A stretch of DNA of 64,000 nt from UBA4615 sp046046245 (GTDB lineage Bacteria; Pseudomonadota; Gammaproteobacteria; Burkholderiales; Burkholderiaceae_E). Both the position numbers and the translations under genes were made by a program. How positions within the stretch are numbered: the first letter of the stretch is position 1; each line of letters begins with the position of its first letter. The notes under the pieces are model-generated. The model made no database searches and was not told where the DNA came from. It worked only from the letters and a program-made list of their open reading frames with translations. The stretch is taken from assembly GCA_046046245.1 (NCBI GenBank), contig JBJOKE010000049.1, positions 22,522-86,521 of the forward strand, given 5' to 3'. This document shows positions 32,678 to 40,882 of the stretch, one piece after another.

Positions 32678-35208
32678 CGATGCGGGTCCTCGGCGGGCGA
32701 TCGCGTCTGCGCCATCTCCGCCATGAAGGGATCGAGCCAGGCTTCGGGCGCCTCGCCCAGGCGTTCGATCCACCGGTTCATCGCCTCCAGGCCCGAGAGC
32801 CGGCCCGAGATCACGGCCAGCTCCCCGGCGAGGCCGGAGAGATCAAGCTGGCAGACCACGCTTTGCGAACCCTGGCGGATCAGGAACTGCCTGGCGCCCG
32901 TCGAGAGCTCGCCGCGGATCAGCAGGAATTCGCGCTCGGTCAGCCCGAAGCCGTCGATGTAGTCCTCGGCGCGGGCCTCGGGGTTCGGGAAGAAGACCTT
33001 GGTGGCGGTCTGCTCGATGAGCGTCCGGCTGATCCGGCTCGAGAGCACGTCGGCCGCGCTCTGGGTGCTCGCCGCGAAGACGCCGTTCAGCTTGCGCCAG
33101 GTCTTCGGGCCGTCGCGCGAGAACGCCTCGAACGCCGGATCGTCGAGCAGCCGCCAGAACTCGTCGCACCAGCAGACGAACCGGCGGCCGTCCAGCATCA
33201 GCCGCACCACATGGAAGAGGTACTGCGTGATCGGCGTGTGGACGGCGGGCAGCCCCAGGAACTCGGAGACGTCGAAGCCGACCAGCCGGTGCCCTTCGAG
33301 CTGGGCCACGACCCGGTCCTCCGGATTGTCGAACGCCCAGGCGAGCTCGCCCCCCGCGACCGCGCACCACTTCGCGAGTCGCGGGAACAGGCCCTCCGGA
33401 TCGGTCGCATCCAGATGCTCGAGCAGCCGGGACAGCCGCCGAGCCTCGGGCTCGAGCGCCAGCGTGCCCCGCAGCGCTTGCTCCAGATCCCGCTCCTGGC
33501 GGGCCGAGAGCGGTCTGTCCGGGACCGTCACGAGCTGGCGCAGCCATTCGCGAAGGAACGCCCGGTTCGCCGGGTCGTCGGGCAGGCGCAGCGGGTTGAA
33601 CCCGGTCGGCTCGCCGGTGCGCAGCGGCGCATAGGCCCCGCCCAACGCACGGATCAGGATCTCCAGACCTCGGTCCTTGTCGAAGACCACCTGGCTTGCG
33701 CCCTGGCGGCTGAGCGCAGCCAGGCAGAAGCCCAGGAAGACCGTCTTGCCAGAGCCGGTCGGGCCGCAGATGAAGGTGTGGCCGACATCCGAGCCGGCAG
33801 TATCGGCGGTCTGCGCCGAAGGCTCCAGGTCCGCCTCGAGCGGCGCGTGCAGCGAGAAGTGATAAGGCGATCGGGCGCGTGTCGTCAGCAGCGCGAGCGC
33901 GTCGCCCCAGTGATTGCCGTGTGCGAGCCCGCGCGGGAAGTTGTCGAAGGGGCTCAACGCCGCGAAGTTTCTGCTGGTGATCGGCGCCTTGCGCGGCCGG
34001 TAGGCGAAGTTGCCGGGCAGCTGAGCCCAGAACGCGGCTTCCATCGCGAGATCCTCCCGCGCCACGACCATCCCGGTGTCCGAGAGCAGCTCGCGCGCGA
34101 GCGCGACGTCGTCGTTGAGCGCGCGGATCCGCGCCACCGGATCCGTTCCGGTCTCCCACGCGTCGCTCATCACCTGCAGCGTGAAGTGGTGATCTCCGAG
34201 CACGAACTCGTTGCCGGCCAGACCGTCGAGCGCCTCGTGCAGGTCCTCGGCCTGAGACCGTGCGAGGTCGCCCGCGTTCAGCATCCGGTTGTACTGGGCC
34301 TGCAGCAGGCCCTGCGCGACCGGCTTGGCGATGAAGGTGAAGCTCTGGGTGAGGACGTAGCAGAACGGGACGGTGAGCAGCCGGTGGAACATGTCCGGCA
34401 CCGCGGGCGTCGGATACTCCTTGATGCCCAGGATGGCGCCGACCCGGGATCGGGCGGGCATCCGGTACTCGAGCGCCTCGACGCCGAAGCAGGGGCGGGT
34501 GGTCGCCAGGACGTCCGCGATCGGCGCGCGGGGCAGCGGCATCGGGCGCGGCTCTCCGTTGACGAGCAGCCCGAGGAAGGCGAGCGGCTCCGACCGCGGA
34601 ATGCGCGCACCGCGCCCGCCGCCCTCGATGCCGAGCAGGCGGGGCGCGTATCGGCGCAGCGCCGCGACGAACTGCTGCTGCAGCTTCGCGCAGGCCTCGA
34701 TCGCGTCCTCATGGGACTGTCGCTCGGCCGCCGGATCGCGCCGGGTCATCAGTCGCTCCAGCAGCGCGCCCGTGCGGCTCGGCTGCGGCCGGTAGACGAC
34801 CGAGACGAAGAGATCGTTGGCCATCAGCCGCTGGCCGGCGAGCTTGCGCGCATAGCTCGCCTGGAGCCGGCCGGCGAACCCCGAAGGGGGCGCATCGGCC
34901 GGCCGGCTCGAATCGTGCCGCCGGATGACGTGCGTCCAGATCGCCACTTGGGGTGACGCGACGTTGCGCAGCAGGCCGTTCAGCGACTCGTGCCACTGAT
35001 TGACGCTGACGTCGTCGGCCGTCTCGAAGCTGCTTCCGGCAAGCGAAAGCATGAAGACGTAGTCGCCGTCGCGAGTGCGGAGGACGGTGTCCGTCGCATG
35101 GACCGTGTAGGGGATCCTCGAGGCGACTTCGGGTTCGAGCCGCAGGAGCGTCTCGGGCCGCTTCGACGCCGACGGCCGGTCGCGGTGCTTGGGGAGTGCG
35201 AGCCTCAT
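32674..35208 (-). CDS. virB4: VirB4/TrbE-type secretion ATPase
   Basis: 844 residues. N-terminal VirB4 domain (RIPYTVHATDTVL, VWQHESLNGLL-like region), then Walker A GPTGSGKTVFLGF at about 478-490, ASQVVFDKDRGLE, and Walker B FVCWCDEFWRLLDDP with a following AASTQSAADVL. Full length with no break. It powers pilus assembly and substrate transfer at the inner membrane. Confidence 0.95.
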   Translation of the reverse strand: MRLALPKHRDRPSASKRPETLLRLEPEVASRIPYTVHATDTVLRTRDGDYVFMLSLAGSSFETADDVSVNQWHESLNGLLRNVASPQVAIWTHVIRRHDSSRPADAPPSGFAGRLQASYARKLAGQRLMANDLFVSVVYRPQPSRTGALLERLMTRRDPAAERQSHEDAIEACAKLQQQFVAALRRYAPRLLGIEGGGRGARIPRSEPLAFLGLLVNGEPRPMPLPRAPIADVLATTRPCFGVEALEYRMPARSRVGAILGIKEYPTPAVPDMFHRLLTVPFCYVLTQSFTFIAKPVAQGLLQAQYNRMLNAGDLARSQAEDLHEALDGLAGNEFVLGDHHFTLQVMSDAWETGTDPVARIRALNDDVALARELLSDTGMVVAREDLAMEAAFWAQLPGNFAYRPRKAPITSRNFAALSPFDNFPRGLAHGNHWGDALALLTTRARSPYHFSLHAPLEADLEPSAQTADTAGSDVGHTFICGPTGSGKTVFLGFCLAALSRQGASQVVFDKDRGLEILIRALGGAYAPLRTGEPTGFNPLRLPDDPANRAFLREWLRQLVTVPDRPLSARQERDLEQALRGTLALEPEARRLSRLLEHLDATDPEGLFPRLAKWCAVAGGELAWAFDNPEDRVVAQLEGHRLVGFDVSEFLGLPAVHTPITQYLFHVVRLMLDGRRFVCWCDEFWRLLDDPAFEAFSRDGPKTWRKLNGVFAASTQSAADVLSSRISRTLIEQTATKVFFPNPEARAEDYIDGFGLTEREFLLIRGELSTGARQFLIRQGSQSVVCQLDLSGLAGELAVISGRLSGLEAMNRWIERLGEAPEAWLDPFMAEMAQTRSPAEDPHR

Positions 35209-35211
35209 CGG

Positions 35212-35619
35212 TCAGAGCACCACGTGCGGGGGGCATGACTCGCGGCGGCCACGCCTCGCGCGGCGGCCCCGGGTGTCGGGAAGCGCCAGGATCGCCGGGC
35301 TGTAGCTGCTCGAGCGCCAGTAGCGGAAGTTGGCGAGAAGCGACGGGCCGCGCGTACGGCCCCACAGGGCCAGCAGATCGAAGAAGCGCGGCTCCCGCAG
35401 ACAGGCCACGTAGGCGATGCCGTGCAGCGGCAGGTACACGAGCAGCCACAGCAGGTTGCGGGTCAGCAGGAAGCTCTCGATCGCGAGCAGCCCGCACACC
35501 AGCAGTGCCGAGTAGGTGACGCCCCAGCGCATCGGCGGGCGGGTGACCGCGAGAAACACCGGGTCGGCGATGAGACCTGGATTGCGGGAGGCGTCGGACG
35601 ACAGGCCGCGATCGGTCAT
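35212..35619 (-). CDS. virB3: VirB3-type membrane protein
   Basis: 135 residues: DPVFLAVTRPPMRWGV at the N-terminus, two adjacent hydrophobic helices (ALLVCGLLAIESFLL, LLVYLPLHGIAYVACL), then a family-typical REPRFFDLLALWG. The C-terminus is longer and more basic than usual. VirB3 anchors VirB4 and is needed for pilus formation. Three bases precede virB4. Confidence 0.9.
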   Translation of the reverse strand: MTDRGLSSDASRNPGLIADPVFLAVTRPPMRWGVTYSALLVCGLLAIESFLLTRNLLWLLVYLPLHGIAYVACLREPRFFDLLALWGRTRGPSLLANFRYWRSSSYSPAILALPDTRGRRARRGRRESCPPHVVL

Positions 35620-35628
35620 GGCGGCGCT

Positions 35629-35943
35629 TCAGACCGCGAACATCCCGCGGATCCAGGTGACGATCTGCTGCGCGCCGAAGACGAGCACGATGCCGATCAT
35701 CGCCGCCACCGCCCAGCCCCAGCTGACCTTGTTGAACCAGGCGGCGACCCCGACCGCGATCACGCCGATCACCGCGAGCGGCGTGAGGATGGTGATCACG
35801 TTGGTGGTCAGCGCGACCGCGCCGGTCGCGAACGGACTGCCTGCGAACGCGATCGCGGGCAGGCACAGCAGCGCGAGCACGGCGAGATCGCCGAGTCCGC
35901 GGACGGATCGGCGGGCGGACGGCTCGGAGGACGGGGTGGGCAT
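35629..35943 (-). CDS. virB2: VirB2-type major pilin
   Basis: 104 residues from ATG 35943: a basic leader, a signal-like helix ending AIAFAG, and two hydrophobic helices (VITILTPLAVIGVIAVGVAAWF and AVAAMIGIVLVFGAQQIVTWI) separated by NKVSWGW, the standard pilin layout. After cleavage near AFAG the mature pilin would be about 70 residues. It could be the acetylation target of the TraX-like protein. Confidence 0.88.
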   Translation of the reverse strand: MPTPSSEPSARRSVRGLGDLAVLALLCLPAIAFAGSPFATGAVALTTNVITILTPLAVIGVIAVGVAAWFNKVSWGWAVAAMIGIVLVFGAQQIVTWIRGMFAV

Positions 35944-35957
35944 GGCGAAGCTCCAGG

Positions 35958-36572
35958 TCAAGGACGGATCGGGGTCTTGGCGGGCAGGACGGGTGCATCG
36001 GGAGGGGACGCCGCCGGGATGAGACCGACAGGCGCGTAGACGTCCCACCAGAGGGCTCTGGGACCCGTTGCCTCCTGCCCGGGACTGCCGGTCGCAAGTG
36101 CTTGCTGCACGCCCGACCGCGCCGAGACGTGCGTCTGCGCTGCGGGCCGCGTCCGCCCGGCGTAGAAGGGCGCGCCGCTGGGCGGACCTGCCGCCTTCGC
36201 GGACGCGCCGACGCGGGCGAGCTCGCGCCCGAGCGAGGCGAGCGCCGTCTCGTGCCGCTCGATCGCGATGCGAGCCTCGGAGGCGCCCGTTGCGTCGCCG
36301 GCGGCGGTGCGTTCCTGCAGTCTCGCCCGGGCCCGCTCGAGCCGACTCCGCTCGGCCGACTGCTCGTCGGCCAGGATCTGCAGGCGCAGGTCCTCCCGTT
36401 CGGCGGTGGCCGCGGCATCCGGTGCAAAGCCTGCCGGCCGCGACGTCTGGCTCCACGCGGCGGCCGACAGCGTCTGCACGACGACGCACAGCGCAGCGCA
36501 GGCGGCCGAGCGGAGTCTGCGCGACGGATCGCGGCGGTGACGGTGGCAAAGGGAAGCGGACGGGATCGGCAC
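35958..36572 (-). CDS. Periplasmic helical protein at the head of the virB operon
   Basis: 204 residues with a basic N-terminus and signal-type helix (AACAALCVVVQTLSAAAWS), an Arg/Glu/Ala-rich coiled coil (about 55-125) and a Pro-rich C-terminus with GPRALWWDVYAPVGLIP. No transglycosylase motif is present, so it is not VirB1 even though it occupies that place. First gene of the leftward transfer operon, 14 bases ahead of virB2. Function unknown. Confidence 0.6.
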   Translation of the reverse strand: MPIPSASLCHRHRRDPSRRLRSAACAALCVVVQTLSAAAWSQTSRPAGFAPDAAATAEREDLRLQILADEQSAERSRLERARARLQERTAAGDATGASEARIAIERHETALASLGRELARVGASAKAAGPPSGAPFYAGRTRPAAQTHVSARSGVQQALATGSPGQEATGPRALWWDVYAPVGLIPAASPPDAPVLPAKTPIRP

Positions 36573-36764
36573 GATGGCCGTATTGCGCCGCGTCTCGGGT
36601 ACCGCCGCGACTGCCGAAGGTCGAACCCGGTATCGGTCGATTGGACTACGACGAAAGATTAGGCCCTCGGACCTAGGCCGGACGGACGACTGTTCGACGC
36701 TGCAGGACCTCGGTCACGATCGACACCCCGAAGCCGCTGCACGCCGCGAGGCGCGCGCCGACCG

Positions 36765-37544
36765 ATGCCGACGATCGTCTTCGCCAACCAGAAGGGTGGG
36801 GTGGGTAAGTCCACGCTCAGCTGCCACTTCGCCTGGTGGCTGCGCGAACACGGCTACCCGCGTGTCCTCGTGGTCGATCTCGACGCCCAGGGCAACACCT
36901 CCCGGACGATGACGGCTGCAGTCCGACTCGGACGGAGCGCGGCGCTCTTCGGTGCGTCGGCTCCGGCGATCGGCGATCTCGCGGACGGCCTGTCGCTGCT
37001 CGCTGCCGACGCGTCGCTTGCCGATGTCGACGCGTTGCCCGCGGGTCCGGCGGCGTTCAGGCGCAACCTCGAGACCGTGGCGGCCGGATTCGATGCGGTC
37101 GTGATCGACACGCCGCCCGCGCTCGGGCGCCGGATGGTCGCCGCGCTGGTCGCGGCCGATCACGTCGCCTGTCCGATCGAACTCGAGCCCTATTCGATCG
37201 ATGCGCTCGCCAACATGCTGAAGACCGTGCACGGCGTTAGACGCCGCTGGAACCCAAGACTTCACCTGCTCGGTGTGCTCGCCAACCGCTTCAACCATCA
37301 TTCCGCGGCACAGAAGGCGGCGCTCGCCGCGCTGCTCGCCCGGTATGCCGAATTCGTGCTGCCGGCCCGGATCTCGACGCGGTCGTCGATCGCGGAGGCC
37401 CTGTCCGCGGGCCGCCCGGTCTGGCAGCTGCCGCGAACATCAGCCCGCGAGGCGAGCGTCGAGCTCGAACGCGCCTTCACGCTGATGCTCGAGCGGATGA
37501 CGGCGGGCACGCCCGCTGCGATGGCGAGTGGCGCCGGTGCTTGA
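36765..37544 (+). CDS. parA: ParA/IncC-type partition ATPase
   Basis: 259 residues with a deviant Walker A at the very N-terminus (KGGVGKST, about 10-17), VLVVDLDAQGNTS and VVIDTPPALG. There is no N-terminal DNA-binding domain, so it is the short IncC type. It would partition the element together with the KorB-like protein whose GTG start overlaps its 3' end by 17 bases. Diverges from the transfer operon; the 192-base gap must hold both promoters. Confidence 0.9.
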   Translation: MPTIVFANQKGGVGKSTLSCHFAWWLREHGYPRVLVVDLDAQGNTSRTMTAAVRLGRSAALFGASAPAIGDLADGLSLLAADASLADVDALPAGPAAFRRNLETVAAGFDAVVIDTPPALGRRMVAALVAADHVACPIELEPYSIDALANMLKTVHGVRRRWNPRLHLLGVLANRFNHHSAAQKAALAALLARYAEFVLPARISTRSSIAEALSAGRPVWQLPRTSAREASVELERAFTLMLERMTAGTPAAMASGAGA

Positions 37545-38403
37545 CCTCAGCGCACTGGACGGACTGCGGCCGAGCGAGCTGCTCGATGCACCCGCGCAGG
37601 GGCAGCCGATCGAAATCGCGCTCGATGCGATCGACGTCGACCCGGCTCAGCCCCGCAAGCGGCTCGATCCGGAGGCGCTCCAGGCGCTCGCGGCGACCAT
37701 CCGGCGGTGCGGCGTGATCCAGCCGATCTCGGTCCACGCCAGTCCGCAGATGCCCGGGCGATTCGTCATAAACGTGGGCGAGCGCCGTGTGCGGGCCGCA
37801 CGGCTCGCAGGGCGCGCCACCATTCCGGCGTTCGTCGAACGGCCGCTCGACGCCTACGCGCGAGTGATCGAGAACCTTGCCCGCGAAGACCTGTCGCCCT
37901 TCGACCTCGGGACCTTCATCGTCGAACGCGAGGCTGCGGGCGAGTCGAGGAAGTCCATCGCCGAGGCGCTCGGCAAGGCGCAGAGCTTCGTTACCGAACT
38001 GGCCGAGCTGGCGCGCGCGCCCGAGTCCGTGCGCACGCTGCACGAGCGCGGCCGCTGCAGCGACGTGCGGATCCTGTACCGGCTTAGCCGGCTGGCAGTG
38101 ACCGATCCGGAGCCGATCCGACGGCTGGCCGCCGAGGACTCGGCGGCGCCGGTCACGCGCGGGCGGCTCGAGGGGCTGCTGAAGGGAGAGATCGGCGATG
38201 GCGCACGGAACAGGGCGGGTCGCGGCGGCGTGCGGCGGCGTCGCGTCGACTCGCTGCTCGTGGAGGTCGACGGTCGGCTCGCCTTCATGCCGCTCAAGCG
38301 TCCCGATTCGATGGGTGCCGCACAGGTTGTGTATGAGGACGGTTCGCGGGAGCAGGTAGAGTTGAGGCGACTCAGGCTTATCCAGTGGACGGTCACCCCA
38401 TGA
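37528..38403 (+). CDS. KorB-like ParB-family partition and regulatory protein
   Basis: 291 residues from GTG 37528. ParB landmarks: IALDAIDVDPAQPRKR, INVGERRVRAARLAG, RVIENLAREDLSPFD, and a helix-turn-helix at KSIAEALGKAQSFVTELAEL. The last 60 residues (VEVDGRLAFM, GSREQVELRRLRLIQW) resemble the SH3-like dimerisation domain of KorB of IncP plasmids. KorB both segregates DNA and represses transfer genes, so this protein probably controls the divergent virB operon. Overlaps the next start (ATGA). Confidence 0.85.
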   Translation: MAPVLDLSALDGLRPSELLDAPAQGQPIEIALDAIDVDPAQPRKRLDPEALQALAATIRRCGVIQPISVHASPQMPGRFVINVGERRVRAARLAGRATIPAFVERPLDAYARVIENLAREDLSPFDLGTFIVEREAAGESRKSIAEALGKAQSFVTELAELARAPESVRTLHERGRCSDVRILYRLSRLAVTDPEPIRRLAAEDSAAPVTRGRLEGLLKGEIGDGARNRAGRGGVRRRRVDSLLVEVDGRLAFMPLKRPDSMGAAQVVYEDGSREQVELRRLRLIQWTVTP

Positions 38404-38747
38404 CGCCTCATCTCGACGCCGCGACGCTGCGGGACAGCTTTCGTGCGCCATTGATCTCCGTTCTCCGGGCTTCGCTGTCCGTCGTGATGTCCGTGCTGAT
38501 GTGGGCGGTTGTCACGACGCTTGCGCTCATGCGCCCCCTGGTCGCGCTGGCGCTGGTGCCGATCGGGTACGTCGCCTTCTACGTCGCCGTGCTGGGGGGA
38601 TTTCTCGCCCAGGTCCCGGGCATCCATGCGCACCGGTGGGAGATGCTGTTCCTCGGTCTCGGGGCGATCTTCGTCATGCGGCTGTTCGACGGAATCATCG
38701 GAGGCGTCGCTGACGCGTTCCGCGATGACGGAGCGGCTGACCGCTGA
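38400..38747 (+). CDS. Small multi-spanning membrane protein in the kor operon
   Basis: 115 residues from ATG 38400 (4-base overlap with the KorB-like gene). Three to four hydrophobic segments, including VVMSVLMWAVVTTLALM, ALALVPIGYVAFYVAVLGGFLAQV and MLFLGLGAIFVMRLF. No recognised family. Co-expression with KorA/KorB-like genes suggests a role in element stability or entry exclusion (inference). Confidence 0.65.
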   Translation: MTPHLDAATLRDSFRAPLISVLRASLSVVMSVLMWAVVTTLALMRPLVALALVPIGYVAFYVAVLGGFLAQVPGIHAHRWEMLFLGLGAIFVMRLFDGIIGGVADAFRDDGAADR

Positions 38748-39003
38748 TCAGATCGAGCGGATCGCGCGCCGAAGACGGTTCGCCGTCCGGACGCTTCACA
38801 TCGCTTCGCGGGTGCTGGTCGACGGTGCGTCGGTCGAAGTCGTCGCCGCCGAGTTCGGGCTGTGCGCGATGCAGGTGCGCCGGATGAGCCGGACGATCCT
38901 TCAGGCAGTCCTCCCGGAGGCCGGGGCCTGGCCGAAGTCGGCGACTGCAGCCTTTAGGCGGGACGGTTCTCGTCCCGTGCCCTGGAAGGCGTCGAACCTG
39001 TGA
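38725..39003 (+). CDS. KorA/TrfB-related DNA-binding repressor
   Basis: 92 residues from ATG 38725 (MTERLTADQIERIA), overlapping the membrane protein gene by 23 bases. The helix-turn-helix is in GASVEVVAAEFGLCAMQVRRMSRTI, the TrfB/KorA arrangement of IncP plasmids. KorA and KorB repress cooperatively, so it likely co-regulates the parA and virB promoters. No canonical IncP KorA or KorB operator was found near them. Its 3' end overlaps the convergent response regulator gene by 50 bases. Confidence 0.78.
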   Translation: MTERLTADQIERIARRRRFAVRTLHIASRVLVDGASVEVVAAEFGLCAMQVRRMSRTILQAVLPEAGAWPKSATAAFRRDGSRPVPWKASNL

Positions 39004-39664
39004 TGGTCCGGGCGGGGCGCAGGTCGAGATGGCTGACCGCGATGACGGCCTCGGTACGAGTGCGCGCGCCCAGCTTCGCCAGCACCGCGCTGACATGCGC
39101 TTTCACGGTGCCTTCGGCGATGTCCAGTTCACGCCCAATCACCTTGTTCGGCGCACCCCGCACGATCAGTCGCAGCACATCGAGCTGCCGGGGCGACAGG
39201 TCGAGATCCTCCAGGCGGTCGAAGCTGCGCAATCCGTTTGGGACTCCCTTCGCCTCGAAATGCCTGAACCAGTCGATCTTAGGCAGATAGACGCTTCCGG
39301 CGAGTACCGTCCGGAACGCACCGGCCAAAGAGTCGCGGGTCGATCCCTTCGGAATGTAGCCGCAGGCCCCCGCTTCGAGTGACCGATAGACGCGGTGAGA
39401 CTCGGTGAGCCCGGAGCACACGACGACCGACGTTTCAGGCGATGCACGGCGCAGCGTCGTGATGCATTCGACATCGACCGAGTCCGGCAGGGACAAGTCA
39501 AGGACGACGAAGTCCACAGCCTGAAGCTTCAGGATCATCAGCGCGGAAGAAACGCTGTCAGCAAACAGGATCTCGATCTGGTCTTCCAGACTGCGCAAAG
39601 TCGACGCAAGCGCATCCTGGACGAGCGGATGGTCATCGACGATCAGAACGCGAAGCTGTTTCAC
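38954..39664 (-). CDS. Orphan NarL/LuxR-family response regulator
   Basis: 236 residues from GTG 39664 (MKQLRVLIVDDHP); upstream in-frame ATGs add an Arg-rich leader that does not fit a receiver domain. Receiver: acidic pair in IVDDHP, phospho-acceptor Asp in FVVLDLSLPD, Thr/Ser in VVCSGL, Lys in YIPKGS. Output: LuxR helix-turn-helix LSPRQLDVLRLIVRGAPNKVIGREL, EGTVKAHVSAVLAKL. No histidine kinase is nearby. It sits at the junction between the conjugative genes and the TonB locus, with a decayed transposase behind it. Confidence 0.88.
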   Translation of the reverse strand: MKQLRVLIVDDHPLVQDALASTLRSLEDQIEILFADSVSSALMILKLQAVDFVVLDLSLPDSVDVECITTLRRASPETSVVVCSGLTESHRVYRSLEAGACGYIPKGSTRDSLAGAFRTVLAGSVYLPKIDWFRHFEAKGVPNGLRSFDRLEDLDLSPRQLDVLRLIVRGAPNKVIGRELDIAEGTVKAHVSAVLAKLGARTRTEAVIAVSHLDLRPARTITGSTPSRARDENRPA

Positions 39665-39810
39665 GGCGCGGGTAGAGGCAACTGCGCGCACTCTAAGGCA
39701 CAGGTTCCGGATTCTCCGTGACATTTTTCGCCGATATGCAGTGGTTATGCCGTACCGCTGCAAGTGCGGGCCTTCGGTGCACTGACCCGAGCGAAAAGCC
39801 GGGATCTGTC

Positions 39811-39996
39811 GTGAGAAGCGGCCGGGTGTCGGCCGAGCAGAATGTGATGGTGCGGAGGCAGACGGAAACCGGCACGCCGATGGCGGACGTCACACGTCAG
39901 CCCGGCATCTCGGAGCAGAAACAGAGCCGATGGAACAAAGCCTTCGGCGGGTTGAAGCTGGCCTGCACCATCAAGGCGCGACGTGCCCGTCGCTGA
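39811..39996 (+). pseudogene. IS3-type transposase OrfA remnant
   Basis: The frame reads GRVSAEQNVMVRRQTETGTPMADV then RQPGISEQKQSRWNKAFGGLKLA. This follows the start of IS3/IS407-group OrfA (RFTEEQ...GISEATFYNWKAKYGGL) residue for residue in places, with many substitutions, and it breaks off after GGLK. No inverted repeats and no OrfB are nearby. It overlaps the 3' end of the second exbD. A relic insertion at the boundary between two accessory blocks. Confidence 0.7.
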
Positions 39997-40390
39997 CAAG
40001 ACCGAGCTTGGCGACGCCCAGCCGCTGGGCGTTAGCCATCACCATGGCAACGACGCTGTATGGGGCTTGGCGACTGGGCCGAAGGTGCACTTCAGGCTGA
40101 TCAGGCTGGGCGACGACCTGCCGTATGCGTGCCTCCAGCTCCGCGCGCTCTGCGACCAAGATGCCATCGAAGCGAACACTGCCATCGGCCTCAATGTCGA
40201 TCCGCAGGACCGGCGGCGGCGCAGTCTGCGGCTTCGCGCCCGTTGGCATGTTGATGTCTACTGAATGCAGTTGAACCGGAATAGTGATGATCAGCATTAT
40301 CAGCAGGACGAGCATCACATCGATCAGCGGAGTGGTATTTACCTCCACAATCACTTCGTCTTCGTCTTGCTGCGGAATGATCATTGCCAT
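39971..40390 (-). CDS. exbD: ExbD/TolR-family proton-channel subunit (second copy)
   Basis: 139 residues: cytoplasmic start, one membrane helix with the proton-carrying Asp in NTTPLIDVMLVLLIMLIITIP, and a periplasmic domain (VLRIDIEADGSVRFDG). Last gene of the tonB-exbB-exbD-exbD operon, 36 bases after the other exbD. Two ExbD paralogues beside one ExbB occur in Xanthomonas-type TonB systems, where one is needed only for particular receptors. Confidence 0.9.
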   Translation of the reverse strand: MAMIIPQQDEDEVIVEVNTTPLIDVMLVLLIMLIITIPVQLHSVDINMPTGAKPQTAPPPVLRIDIEADGSVRFDGILVAERAELEARIRQVVAQPDQPEVHLRPSRQAPYSVVAMVMANAQRLGVAKLGLVSDGHVAP

Positions 40391-40426
40391 CGCTTCGCCT
40401 CCCAGGTCCGGATGCTATTGCGCTGC

Positions 40427-40855
40427 TCAAGGACGGCCAGCGGGCTCAATGACGAAACTAACCTTTGCAATGCCGGCGCGCTGGATCGCAAGGACGACCC
40501 GTCCTACACCGTCGTAGCGTCCGTTCAGGTCGCCGCGGATGTGTACCGCTGGCTGTGCGGCTTCTCTCGCTACCGCGCGCAAGCGTTCGATCAGATCTTG
40601 CTCGTCGCGCAAGCGCAGGTCGTTCCAGTAGATATCGCCCTCGCGTGTAACCGAAAGGTTGACGTTGTCGAGCTTGGTCCGCAGCGGGACATTCTCCTCC
40701 TTGGGCAGCTGTACGTTCTTAACGTTGATCGCCAACGGGATCGTAATCAAGAAGATGATCAGAAGAACAAGCATCACATCCACCAGCGGCGTGGTGTTGA
40801 TCGCCGAGACAAGCTGATCATCATCGTCGTCGTCGAACCGAACGTTCATTCCCAT
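40427..40855 (-). CDS. exbD: ExbD/TolR-family proton-channel subunit (first copy)
   Basis: 142 residues, with an unusual run of Asp at the N-terminus (FDDDDDDQL) and the membrane helix NTTPLVDVMLVLLIIFLITIP holding the essential Asp. The periplasmic part contains LSVTREGDIYWND. It forms the ExbB-ExbD motor that energises TonB with the proton gradient. 27 bases after exbB. Confidence 0.9.
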   Translation of the reverse strand: MGMNVRFDDDDDDQLVSAINTTPLVDVMLVLLIIFLITIPLAINVKNVQLPKEENVPLRTKLDNVNLSVTREGDIYWNDLRLRDEQDLIERLRAVAREAAQPAVHIRGDLNGRYDGVGRVVLAIQRAGIAKVSFVIEPAGRP

Positions 40856-40882
40856 GGCTGATTGCGATTGTGTGCTGACATC

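Noticed and set aside
31292..34956. Two very long plus-strand frames (556 and 758 residues)
   Set aside because: They mirror virB6/virB5 and virB4 on the opposite strand and show no protein-family features.
35958..36572. VirB1 lytic transglycosylase
   Set aside because: Occupies the VirB1 position but has no catalytic Glu/GxxQ transglycosylase motif; it is a helical secreted protein.
36573..36764. Possible IncP KorA/KorB operators in the parA-virB gap
   Set aside because: Only an imperfect palindrome near 36667-36683 (TCGGACCTAGGCCGGA) was seen; it does not match the known operator sequences.
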